DNA of 64,000 nucleotides, taken from positions 310,001 through 374,000 of the forward strand of contig JAZKJV010010609.1 in the NCBI GenBank assembly GCA_037367405.1, given 5' to 3'. Below the pieces are notes generated by a model that saw only the letters and a list, made by a program, of their open reading frames with translations, was not told where the DNA came from and searched no databases. A program made the translations under genes and the position numbers. Source of the DNA: Ottelia alismoides. Taxonomy: Eukaryota; Streptophyta; Magnoliopsida; Alismatales; Hydrocharitaceae. The stretch's first letter is position 1, and every line of letters starts with the position of its first letter. Of this stretch, positions 45,913 through 57,890 are shown one piece after another.

Positions 45913-48441
45913 TGACGGATATGGAATAAACCTTAAGCGCATCACGGAAGCGTGAGCATCGTATCAAAAACGACGAAGAACGACTAGTTGGACTAGTTGT
46001 TCTATGCAACAGAATTTAAAAAAATTTCATGCGATGAAACCACATGATACAAGAACAATTCTCGGATAGTTTCATCTAGAACCACATTAAGTATAAAGTA
46101 ATACCTCTTGTAGCATGGTTGATCGAGTCTCTACGAAAAGAGATCTCCTATCTCATGTCCGATCTTCGGAGAAGACACTTGCGAGCGCGGGGATGACTCT
46201 TGTGATCCTCGCAATCCAAATAGTTGTCCAAGCAAGGGAACTCCTGACCTCGTCACATGAGATCGTATATCTTCTTCACGAGCAAGAAGCACCAAAGAAG
46301 ATGGAGCATCGAGCGTCGTCGAAGCAACGCAAACTGACGATGAGGGCCTTCTTCCTTCTGGAGTAGGGTGGACGGCCACCCAAGAGAGAAGGAGAAGAGG
46401 GCACACTAGAATGAGAGAGAGAGAGAATAGAGAGACTTTGTCAAGTTGGTTTTTTTCGAAGAGCAAGGCATGCCTCTTCTTATATAGGGTTTTTGGAGTC
46501 CATGGATCCCAATCAATGGACAACACACAATCAATTGATGATATTGATTTGTGTTCCTTTTAATGGCTAGGATGTTGTTGGTAAAACACAACAACCAAAG
46601 ATTTGATTCAAATTAATTAACATTTATAAATTAATATAATTAATCTCAAATTAAATCACATTTGACTAGAGATAGGATAATGAGAAGACCATGGTCCTCT
46701 CCTAAAAAGGGAGGACGGCTACTCTACTCCTCAAAGAGAGTTGTAGCCGTCCTCACTTGTTGGATAGGACTTGGTCTATCTCTTTAATATATCATCAGAT
46801 CTCATTATCTCATGATATCTCCTATAACTCTTATCGAAATTAATTTTCTCAAAAAAATAATTCGAAATTATATTTTGGAAAATATCTATCAATCTATTGA
46901 AAAATTGTGAATCTTATTCACAACCCAAAACTATATGTAATTATATTTTCAATTAATTATTCAATGTGAATCCCATTCACATTAACAATTAATCAACACA
47001 TATAAATCAAACAAGTCTCTCTTTAATGTATATTATAAATCCTATTTATAATATAGATGGATAATTGGATAGTGCTATTTATATTATCCATATCCACATT
47101 AATTAAATCACATTTAATTACATTAGATACTCATTCTCATGCATTCAGATAATGTGAATCGAATTCACATTATTCATGATAATTAAATAACATTTAATTA
47201 TTCATTTCTCAATGCTTAGATATAATTCAACCTTGGAATTATTCTTGAACTCTTTCAAGAACAATACGTATTCTCCGCAGATACTTAAAGATAAGGACAG
47301 GGCGATTGTATTGTTCCACGTATAGTGACTTGGATATTGAGATCACATCTCAAATCCAAATCTCACGGACCTCCTAGAGATGCTTGATTTAATCAAGGCC
47401 GCAAATCTCATCTTCTCATTGCATCTGAATCTCATTCAGATCAATGTCCAACAATTGGACCAAGATCAGATTGCTTCTCTTCAGAGAGGAGCACTAAAAT
47501 CCAAACATGTTTCATCACTCCCTCGGAATGGAGGAATCATGGTTATACAATCGATTATTGATCACATCACCCTCTGGTATTCCTAATACATGTATATCCT
47601 GCATACTGGAAGACCTATGATCATCCCTAAGATATATATCAATTTTACACTGTCATCTTCAGGGTTTGATCACCAAGTTTCTCAATCTTGCTTATTGGGA
47701 ATTGGTACCGATCATATGCTTTCTCAAAGCATAGGTCATACCTTCAAATTCTTGTCATGCTTCCAAAGCATGATGACCATGCATGGAATTTGATCAGTCC
47801 CAATACCTCATGAGTGAGCTCATGTCTTCCGGTTCACATGTGAACCTGTATGATCCCTTTGAGAGATCGTATTACTCATATGCCCTTACATGCACACCAG
47901 CTCGTCGATGTATAGACCTTGGTTAGGTCACCAACCTATTGGTGTGCCAAATGTATATACTTAGACATATAGTAACACATCTGTCTCTAGTCAGGGGATG
48001 CATGCCTATGCTGTGACAGTATTCAACATAGGTCTTTGGTTATCTCGATCTCGTTAAGTCAACCCATTGACTCAACTAATTTGACACCTCCGAATCACTA
48101 TTCCCATGTAGAGGACCTGCATCAAGAGGTCAGTCAGGTATCAGCCAAATGAGAAAGGATTGCCATCTCCTACTCAGGCTGGAGATCATTACTTAACAAT
48201 CATTTGATGATGCTTGATGAGTCCTCTATCTAACTCCTTAAATATTCATCCAAGCATCAGCCTCTATGATTCAATCAATGAATCAACAGCTGTATGATCA
48301 TCAAGTTGGCCACATAACAAAACCCTTATTGTATAGAGGGGCCTTATATGCAAACTAGTTATTCTTCATTTCAGGTCAGGGAATGATATTCATAATAACA
48401 TTTATTGCATAATGGCTCGTTGTGGGCTCGCATGTCCAACA
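45913..48441 (-). repeat. Copia 5' LTR
   Basis: 2529 bp; minus-strand TATA CTATATAAG at 46479-46487, leaving about 2 kb of U3 and about 540 bp of R-U5. Confidence 0.88.
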
Positions 48442-50683
48442 CGCGAAGCTTATCATCTCTGATTTGCAATCAATAACAAAATGGTGTTGATCGACCCTAG
48501 AAGGTGCTAAAGTTCAGGTCCTTCTCATAGGATTCGTGCTCAAATGCTTCACGTTGAATCTTTGAGCAACAAACTCGATCTCTATGATCTACGTTGCAGC
48601 TGGTGTTGAATGGATGTGGGACTCTCGATCAACAGCTTCAGGCGATGATGCTCCAAATACATGTCTTGCATAAGAAACAACAGCTCGAGGTCGAAGCCTC
48701 GACCTGAAATAAGAGAGGTGAGTGGAGAGCACTACCGACGATGGAAGATCAGTCAAAGGTTGGATGATTTGGATCGGATTGCGTATCAAAATAGTTGGGA
48801 AAGCGATCGGAGAAAGAGAAGTCGAGGGTTTGAGAGAAGAAGAAGAGAGAGGATGAGAAGAGAAGGGAGGAAGGAAAAGCTACGGAGAATCTCACCTGGA
48901 GACGGATGATATCGGTTGAGAAATGAATCGCCTGGGATGGAGGTGTGTCTCGATTATCACCTCAACACAACAACAACGTTTCGTAGAGGCTCTACCGTGG
49001 CGGAGCAGCTGCTCTCACCGGCATGCGATCTCACCGCTCTTCCTCTCTCTCTCTCTCTCTCTCACTCGATAGACGAGTGGGATTGTTGTCACTGACTTCT
49101 CTCTTGACCCAGAGCTCTGATTTGAAGGACTCAAAAATGGTGGAGGAGCAAACGGCAGATCTAATGCCGAAGGGGGTAAGGGGATCTTTTTATAGAGGAG
49201 GCAGAGAGTGCTCACCGCCGGCATTCTGGTCACCGGAGGGGTTGGGAGGCGTTGGATGAACGGCTGGCCAGAGGCGGTTGACGGGAGTTAGTGGAGGAGA
49301 GGAGGAAGAAGGTGGCGTCGGATGAAGCTTGGGGGAGAAGGAAAACAGAAGGAAGAAGAAGGGGAAAAGGAAAGGAGGAGAGAGAAAAAGAAGAGGGAGG
49401 AGAGAGAGAGCAAAGAACTTAAAATAAATAAATAAATAAATAAAAGTAAATAATTAATAATAATATTAATAACTAGATAATTAAATAATTATTAATTAAG
49501 TATTAATTTCGTAATTATATAAATAATTAATAATTGAATATGGTTACTAAATTATTTAAGTAATTAATTAAATGATTAAGTATATAATTAAATAATTACT
49601 TAAATTAATAAATAATTAGTTAATAAATCAATTAAATATGTAATTGAAATAAATAAATAAATAAAAATAAAGTATTAATATATTAAATAATAATATAAGT
49701 TACGGTTTAGTGTACAATATACCAATACAGATCGAAAACCTCATTTTTCGCATTAACTCCGATTTTAGCGAAATTTTCATTTTGTAGATAATTGAATAAT
49801 ATAAATTTTAGGACCGAATTTGCTTAATTCGTAGTTCATACGACCGAGTTATGAGGTTCGAAAAAAAGTAGTGGCTTCAAGGTTTTGGGTTTTATTGGTA
49901 TTTTATCTTTTTATATTTTAAATTTTTTCTATATAATTTTAGAAGATTTTAGAAAAATAAGTTTAGTTAATCGGGTTTACGATTATTTAATTAAAAATTC
50001 AGGAATATTCCACATATAGTACATATAGACAACGGGTCCAAAACGCCAAAACTTACCAGTTTTATCCGAATATTCTTTTGATATTTTTAATAAAATATTA
50101 TGTACAAACCGGATTTTAAAAGTGAGTTTGGTCCATTTGGAGTTTTCTATAAATAGTTATGAACCTTGAAAGTTGGCTTTTTATGACTTTTGCAGCTCAT
50201 TGCGATTAATTTTTTTATCGAAATATTTTTCTGATATTTTTATAAAATAATATAGATTTTTATGAACATTTTTTTTTGTAAAAGGAGTGTTTTGGTTTGA
50301 GATGGTTTTGATGATAAATAAAATAGGTGAACTATTTACATTGTGTAAAATGAGTAAATTATATTTTCGGTCTTGATTTTTTAAATATTTTTATAAATTA
50401 GGATCCCTATCTCCCCCTACTTATTTCTTTTGTCAACCAAGTCAATATTGACCTGGTCTCGGAATTAGGACCGGTCTGTATATTACATATACATCCTTCT
50501 TTTCTTTTTATTTTTCTTTTTCTCTTTTATTCTTTTATTTTTGATAAAGTAATTGTAAATTATATAATATTAATAATTGTGGTTAGAGTAATAATTAGTT
50601 GGAGTTAGTGATTATTTACATGTATTTTACCAAGGATTTTTGCCAAAATAAAAGAATAAAGGAAATGAATCACGGATTCATCA
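48442..50683 (-). repeat. Athila LTR (copy 2, 5' LTR), right part
   Basis: Continues from 38117 across the copia insertion and matches 30515-32722. The right end is 'cggattcatca' at 50673-50683. TATA on the minus strand at 49186-49194. The (TC)n run at 49042-49062 lies in the GC-rich part. Frames at 48589-49259 are chance. Confidence 0.85.
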
Positions 50684-53600
50684 TTCAACAATTATTATGT
50701 CGACTGCTGGCTCTGCTATCGGATATCTGCAATCAAATGCATCAATAATTAACACATAATAATGCTTAAGAAATAAATCAAGCGAGCTAAAATTTATTAT
50801 ACCCTACAAAATGATATGTATAGTATGCAAGTGTATGAATCGAATCACAAAGGAGCAACGGGGATAGTCACAAAAATTGCCAAAAAATCAACTTATGTTT
50901 TTGTGTGTTTTATAAGGATATTTAATTTTTCGTGGGTTTTAAATAATTTTATATTTTTTAAATTTTATAGTTTTTATTTTCTTTTTTTGTTTTTCAATAT
51001 TTGTTTTCTTTTTAATATATAAAGGTATAGATAAGGATATATACGTAATATGTATATTAAAATACTATATATAATATATAAATATATAGTATATATAGAA
51101 AAATCAAAAAATACCCTAAGGTACATATTTTTTATTTTATAAGATTTTTAAATATTTTGGTATTTTTAATAATAATAATATAAGCACATAGAGTTATATA
51201 TAAAGAATGTATTCTTTTATATTTATAGATATAGATATAAATACTCCAAATTGATAAAATAAATATTTTTATCTTTTTTATTTTTTTTCTCTATTTAAGA
51301 ATTTTTTCCTTATAATTTTTGCTATTTTTTGTATTTTTAATTGAATAAAAATTTTAAAATATTGACTAATAATATTATGCCAAATTTTGTGGAATTTAAA
51401 AATAGATAAAAATATCAAAATTTTCCAAAATTAATATATATATAATATAATATAGACTAAATTTAGAAATAAAAAAAAATATATATTTTTGTTTTTAGAT
51501 ACGTTTTACTAATTTTTATAATGTTTTTAAATTTTTTTCAATTTTAATGGTTTTCTTTGTAATTTTTAGTGATTTTTGGTCTGGAGTTGCAACATACAAT
51601 AATAAATTTACTTTAATTTTTTGGAATTTTAAAAACATTTTTAACAATTTTATTATTTTGAAATGTAAACATGAGAAAATGCACTATTTTTGTATTTTAA
51701 AAATAGGACATCAAATTTAATTGCCTTATGAAAAACAAATACAATTTAATATTGTCTTGAGCACTTAAAATAATTTTATTATAATTTTTGGATGCAAAAT
51801 GGTATTTTTAATCAAGTAAATGCAAAAATAAAAATTAATGTTTTGGTAGGGATCTAAATGTAATTTAGAGAAACATAACATGCATTCTAGAACACACTTC
51901 AAAAGTGCATAGGCCATTGTACAAAAATCCCAGATATATTCAATTAAATATGCCTAGTAGGGGTATAAATGCAATATCTAAAAAGTACATGGTCTACTTG
52001 CAATTTAACCACAAAATAGTGCAAGTAATTAAAAAGCTCATGGATTAACTAATTATAATAACTCACGAGGGGGTCCCTGCAAAATGTCACGTACCCTCAC
52101 ATGTATGCATACGTGATGTGGCGTGAATTGGACTGAATAACAATTAAAGTAAATACGAAGGTTAAAGTGCAAATATTACAAAATATTTTGAACTACAACC
52201 AAAAGTTTTAGGACTAAAATGAAATTACAAAAGTGGAGGGGTAGCGGAGCAAAATACCCCTCTTGCACGTGATCCAACGATAGAGGCTCTCCCACTTGCC
52301 ATACGCCAACTCCCGGCCGCACAATGATGCTTTGTAGATGGATGGGCTAGATTAGATCTCCAACAAAGATTTGACAGCTGAGGGTTCCACGATCTAACGG
52401 TAGCTGCGACATCTGGAGGTGAGGCACGATCGGACGACTAAGAGGCCACCAAGAAGAATAGGGAAGAACACCAAGCTAGGTGAACTTCGAATCATTTTCA
52501 TGGTCGACTCCGACCACCGGAGGGGCTCGCAGATGGCTCAAAAGATGACCGAAGACAATCTACGATGGCTGGGGTGCTCAAAAGGGTCCGAGACCCATCG
52601 ACGGGGTCCTGGACGGTCGATGAAGGTGAAGCTCCAAAAAGACCTCTGGCTTGGCAAAAATCAACCCAAGGAGGATCCTCCAACTCTATAACCTACAGGG
52701 TTAGGTGCGCACAAGAAAATGAACTGTTCTGGGCTGGATTTGGTGATTGATGAGCGGAAGTGTGTGCAGTGGAGGTGCTCTGACAGATGGCAGAGGAGGA
52801 GCACCTGATCGCTCGATCTAGAGTAGATCGAGGTGAATCGAGATGCACATGGCATAGGAAATGCGATGGGGAAGGAGATGGAGGGTGCAAATGAGGTGGA
52901 GGACAATCGAATCACAAGGGAACAATGACCAGAGATTAAGCTCGAGTGAACTTTTATTTGATCTTTTAAGGAAATTAAAGACTGAATTGAAAGAAACTAA
53001 AAGCTACCCTATACTAGCATTATTACTAGGAATGAAAAGAGCTAAAAATATATGGCTCTACCTGCACAAGAAGGAGCCAAGAAGGAGCTCCGCTAGAAGG
53101 TCACCTGAGATGCTCGGATCACCAGCTCCGGCCCTTTTCCTCCATGTCAAAAGTTCCATCTGACTTGCTTTTATCACTGGCAAGTTTGAGAAGATTTGGG
53201 GATTTCAAGTGTGAAACAGGATCAAGTTTGAATGAGGTCCAGCAAAGGTATTATGTACAGGGGCGAGTTATATTGGGAAGAATGCTTGATGTAGTGATCC
53301 TTTGATAGAAGTTAGATGCTTGCGTGAAAGAACAGAGATCCAAGAACAACATCAAATAAGGTGTCCTCCCCAATAAATGCAAGGATCAAAGGGGAAAATT
53401 TGAGGAAGATGGGTGGTCAGCCGCTCTGACACACCTACAGTAATAGGAGACTAGTTGACTAGCGGGTCGACCAAGGTCGCCCCCTATTGGTCCACCTCAA
53501 TCGCTAATCGACAAACAAAAATATAAGTCCTTTATTAACTCAATTTAAAAAAGTAAATGATTTGGTTGATTTTTTGTTAAAACATGAAAAAATATTTATT

Positions 53601-54652
53601 ATTTTATTTATTATTTTTTATGATTTTTATTTATTTTTTCGAGTTAAAGTATTAGATGTTACTTTTTACATGTACAAATATATGTATATTTACCTATACA
53701 TTGATTATTTTATTTTTAATTTGTAATTTGGATTTTATTATTTTATACACTTATTTTATATATTTATAACTTATTTAAATACATACATATATATATATAT
53801 TATATTTTTCTGAAGTTATTTGTATAATTAAATAATTATGTGTATTTATTATATAGGTATAAACAAGTATAAGTCAATTGTGTATTATAATATACTTATT
53901 TTATTTTAATGCATTTTTAATTATTTAATTTTATTTTAATTATGTATATGTATTTCAAATAATATTTACAAAATTTAAAAATATAAGGGAGGGGGAAAAT
54001 AAAAATGATTATTTTATACAGGTATATTGTACAATGAGGGCCCAAAGCTTAACTTTTGCATATGAACTCCAAATTGAATAAAACCACCTTCATTAGATAG
54101 ATAATTTAATTTTATGAGAAATAAATGTGAGCTTGGTGAGTTTTGAGCTTTATGGAGAAGATACAGGCTTGGAATTTTTTCTTTGCAACTTTTTATTTGA
54201 GTATCTAGGACACACTGTCCATTATTTTTTAATGAAATAAATTTTGTATTTTTCTTTATGTTTTTATTCACAAGTTCCATGTTCAAAGTTTTTTGATTTG
54301 AGGTATAAAAATAATAAAATAAAATGGATCCCAAAACCTATTTATTGATGAATTGAAAATTAGAGTTTTGGTAATTTATTGGCCCATATCTTCTCCTACT
54401 TTAGTCTTTGTAGATCCAGTCATCATGATGCCTAGATCTCGATGTTTAGGATCAATCAATAAATATGGTATCTAATTTCTTTTCTTTATTCTTTTATTTT
54501 GGCATCAAATGCAGTAATTTATACAATATTTACAGTATAAATAATGAAGGTTAAATTTTACAAACTAATGCTATTTACATGTATTTATCTAGAGATTAAA
54601 GGCTAAAATGAAAGAACAAATGTGACAAAATGGAGATTCATTAGGTATTTCA
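50684..54652 (-). repeat. Diverged minus-strand Athila-like LTR (solo)
   Basis: Shares landmarks with the LTRs at 29167 and 48442 in the same order: 'gtgtatgaatcgaatcac' near 50829-50848; a G-box-like palindrome at 52094-52117; a GC-rich block (52260-53180); a very AT-rich block (53500-54000); 'tctcctactttagtctttgtag' near 54393-54414; and 'taaaggctaaaatgaaagaa' before the end. The left boundary is approximate and no internal region follows. Frames at 52419-53163 are in the GC-rich part and are not recognised. Confidence 0.55.
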
Positions 54653-55291
54653 TCCTACACCTTGCATGCATGTAGATTTCCATAAATGCTAGACAACCAT
54701 CATCGAATCTAACAACAAATAGATATTTAATCAAGTCATATGAAACTTAAAAAAACATGTTCAGATACTCAAAACATAGATAATAATGAATAATCTAGCA
54801 ACAATATAGAAATCCTAAAACAACATAACACGAATGATATAGAATGCAATTCTAAAAATGAGAGAAAGGATGAAGCGATATACCTAAGGGAAGATGTATG
54901 TGTGGTTGGATGACCCAAACGAGGCTCACCAGAGGCAATGAGGTGGAGAAACGACCATCGAAGCAAGGGTTTTAGGATGGTTTGTCAGTAGAATGAGAAT
55001 AGTTATGTTTACGGACATGGTCGAGCACATGATGTGCTCACCTAGTGTTGTACCATGTGCTCGCCCTTAATTCATAACACGCCATGTGTCACTCCTTGTG
55101 AAATTCAAATGGGCGAGCACATCGGGCATGCACGAGTGTTGGTTGGATGCCCGCTTGTTATGTCGAATAGGCACCACACTAAAATTGATATGATATTCAA
55201 GTAGGAGCGGCACCGGGAGAGCACATGTGTTGGCCCAGTGCTCGCCCAACCCTGTGTTCACGTGTGCTCGCCATTAGCATTTTTTCTAGTG
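54653..55291 (-). mobile_element. Terminal fragment of a CACTA (En/Spm-like) DNA transposon
   Basis: The right edge 'gcattttttctagtg' is, on the minus strand, CACTAGAAAAAATGC, a CACTA terminus. The following TAA (55292-55294) may be the 3-bp target duplication. The preceding 270 bp is packed with GAGCAC/GTGCTC motifs in both orientations, as expected for subterminal transposase-binding repeats. The opposite end is not found; leftwards the element meets the diverged LTR. No transposase segment is recognised. Confidence 0.65.
55023..55272. repeat. CACTA subterminal repeats
   Basis: GAGCACAT/ATGTGCTC units at 55023-55039 (palindrome GAGCACATGATGTGCTC), 55054-55066, 55111-55122, 55219-55229, 55239-55248 and 55262-55272, most with the extended form GGGCGAGCACA or its complement. 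Confidence 0.7.
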
Positions 55292-55516
55292 TAATAGGCC
55301 CCGGTGACAACGAGAGACGCATATCCTTGAGCTGATGATGAGATCTACCACCTCCTCATTGGCATGATCCAGGGAGATCTTTCTCTTTGTGGTAGCTACA
55401 TCTAAAGAGTTGATAGCTTCAAAGACCTCGGGACACCGAACATCTTGAGAAAAGGACCAATGAGCTCCAATGAGCTTGAATCGAGTACATAGGACTTCTA
55501 ATTTAGGCGAACCCAT
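55292..55516 (-). pseudogene. Unrecognised gene fragment next to the CACTA end
   Basis: A 76-codon open frame starting at 55516 ('MGSPKLEVLCTRFKLIGAHW', 'SLDVATTKRKISLDHANEEV') and running into the CACTA terminus, where it stops. Balanced amino-acid composition sets it apart from surrounding AT-rich DNA, so it could be a host exon cut by the transposon. I do not recognise a family. It could also be chance. Confidence 0.3.
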
Positions 55517-57311
55517 CCCCTCCCCTTATTTGTCTTCTTCTTATATGCTCATCTATTTTTCCTCTACCGTTTAATCCTTCCTTCCCCTTTATTTGTCTCT
55601 TCTTCACGTAATTCGACCTAAATCTGACCCTCAATGTGTGCCACTACTTCTTCTAGCCATGCTTATCATGTTCCTTGTGTAACACCCATCACATCGGGCC
55701 AACATTGTGGTCAGAGTTATCTACTCACCCTTCACCTATTAAAGGAGGTCCATCACCTTTTCTACCAGACCCTTACTGAGCTTGTTGAGCTTGAACGTGA
55801 TACACCTACCTTGCATTTACGTTGGAGGGAGCACGCACAACTGAGTTTTGAGCCTCCGCATTGGAGATCCAACCAAGGAGCATCTCATTGGAGAGGCTCC
55901 AACCACCTTCTCTGTATCTGACATGAAGGAGAGGGTGAGCTTCATCGACTCTCCGATCACGATGATGATTCATCCTAGATGCTCACATGTTGATGGTTGA
56001 TATCACTTCATTAGAAGCCCTATAACTCTTGCATGTTGATAACAAACCAAAGGATTGAGGCGTAGCCAAAGCATCCTCGTCCCTCGATCAAATCCCAAAT
56101 CATGTGAGTGATGTCTTGTTACTTGTATAATTGTAATATACCTCCTAGATCTTTGGAGAATTACGTTGAAGTCCCTGCCTTATAGGATATTTCCATGTTG
56201 ACCCCATTCGGTTCCCATTTTTTGAGATAAGCCCCTGGGCATAATAGTTTTGCCTTATTTTTAATTCTATAATTTACAAATACACTCATATAGTGTTTCT
56301 TGAATATTTTACAAGCCATAAGTCCATTTTGAATGTTGTTTTTTGGAAAGAAAATTTGATCCTATTTAATTTGAGATATCATGGGAGTTTTTTCAGAGCA
56401 TGCATTAATTACTTATTAATTTTTAAGGAAAAATTGCTACTGTAATTGGAAAATCAATATCATATTGTGGAATATGAATTAAATTATGAATTTTTTGTTG
56501 TGTGTGAAAACATGATCAAACTTTTGAAATATATCCACTACTAATTCATTGGGATTAATGACATATAGAAATTAATTTGTGATTTGTTTGCGTGCATATT
56601 CTAAGGTTTAAATTGCAATATTTTCCAAAAAATGAAATAATATCAAAACAACCCCTACATATTTTACATCTACTGATTTGTTAAGGATTTATTTTGATGA
56701 TTTTCTATTTTAAAACAAATCAAAAATCTAGTTTCATCGGCTTTTTGCATTTGCATCCTTAATTAATTCATGATAACTCCAATCACTATAAAAATATAAC
56801 GTGTTAATTTCCATTACACTTCATCGCATAATTTTAGTTTTGAAGATATTGCATTTTTAAAATTCAAAATCCAAAACACTTCACAACCTTGCAAAAATCG
56901 TAAATAATCAGTAAATCTTCAAAAGAAACAGTATAATGTTATAGAACCTCATAAAATAAACTAATCAAAAAAAATAAATTTAGAAATTTTAGTACCCACT
57001 TGACAAAAATTACCTATTTTATAGAGTGAGCTTGATTCACATAAATTTTTTTCCAAAAATCCTAATTTATTTTTTTATTTATATTCCTACATTTTTTAAT
57101 CTCCAAAATATCGCAAAATTCTCCAAAGTCACAAAACAATTTATTTTAATTTTTACTATATTTTATGACCTTGAAGAAATAATATAAACCATTTTTTCAC
57201 TACCTTTCTACTTATACAAGTATAAATTTTTTCCATTTTATTCCTTTTTATTTATAAAAATAATCTTAAAATTTTACAAATATATATAACTATAAAAATA
57301 TGAAAAAAATA
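55517..57311. other. Intergenic stretch without identified gene
   Basis: 55517-56060 is of mixed composition with a plus-strand frame at 55634-55921 of no recognisable domain. From 56100 it is AT-rich. Phrases such as 'gaagtccctgcctta' and 'aagcccctgggcataa' (56168-56245) resemble the U5 phrases of the Athila LTRs, so an old LTR remnant is possible. I see nothing else. Confidence 0.5.
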
Positions 57312-57405
57312 AAGGGATTTTTACCCGGCAGACCCTGAAATCTTTTGCAATTACCGCCACGACCCTCAAAACATCGATATTCCTCTCACGACCCCTTAAT
57401 CTTGC
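57312..57405. repeat. MULE left terminal inverted repeat
   Basis: 94 bp starting AAGGGATTTTTACCCGGCAG; the reverse complement is 62786-62879, with one mismatch at the C of 'cagaccctg'. Confidence 0.93.
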
Positions 57406-57890
57406 GCCGTTTGACCTCACGAACCCTCCGTCCGTGTGTCGTCTCCTTCGTGACCTAACCAGAGTGTACAAGGTAACCCTTGTACGACACAATCGCTATG
57501 GATGTGCCACGTGCCCTGGGTTTAGGGTTTTGGCGGGAAGCACGGATAAAGAGGGACACGACGCTTCGTCCCCTCCAATTCCACCTCGCGACCATCGATC
57601 TCCTCCTCCATTCGCACCCCGTCGACCTCTCCTCTTCATCTCGACGACCTCGACGATCTCTTCCGCTCGACGACCTCGACGACCTCTCCTCTTCATCTCT
57701 TCCGCTCGACGACCTCGACGTCTCCCACCCCTTCCTTTCGCACACCATCGCGTTGGTGGCAACGGAATCTCTTCTTCATTAGGGTTCGACCGAATCAAGG
57801 TCCTTTCGCTTTAGGGTTTTATTAGCGCACGGAGAGGATGTTGAACGGGATAGGGTTCTAACTCTTGGTTGCCTTTTTGTTCGACCGAAC
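57406..57890 (+). other. MULE 5' untranslated region with CTCGACGAC repeats
   Basis: 57630-57722 has repeated 'ctcgacgacctcgacga' and 'tctcctcttcatctc' units. Open frames here on both strands (57434-57814 and others) reflect this repeat. 'acatgcag|gt' at 57889-57896 is an acceptor-like site next to the start codon. Confidence 0.6.

Larger units (their letters stand above)
38118..48441 (-). mobile_element. Degenerate Ty1/copia element with long LTRs
   Basis: Two direct repeats of about 2.5 kb (38118-40649 and 45913-48441), ending TGTTGG...TCA on the minus strand. The PBS TGGTATCAGAGC and PPT GTGGGAGAT are those of copia elements. About 5.26 kb of internal DNA has only scraps of pol. It is inserted in the copy 2 Athila LTR. 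About 14 differences in 170 bp of LTR start, counted by eye, make it older than the big Athila. Confidence 0.88.
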
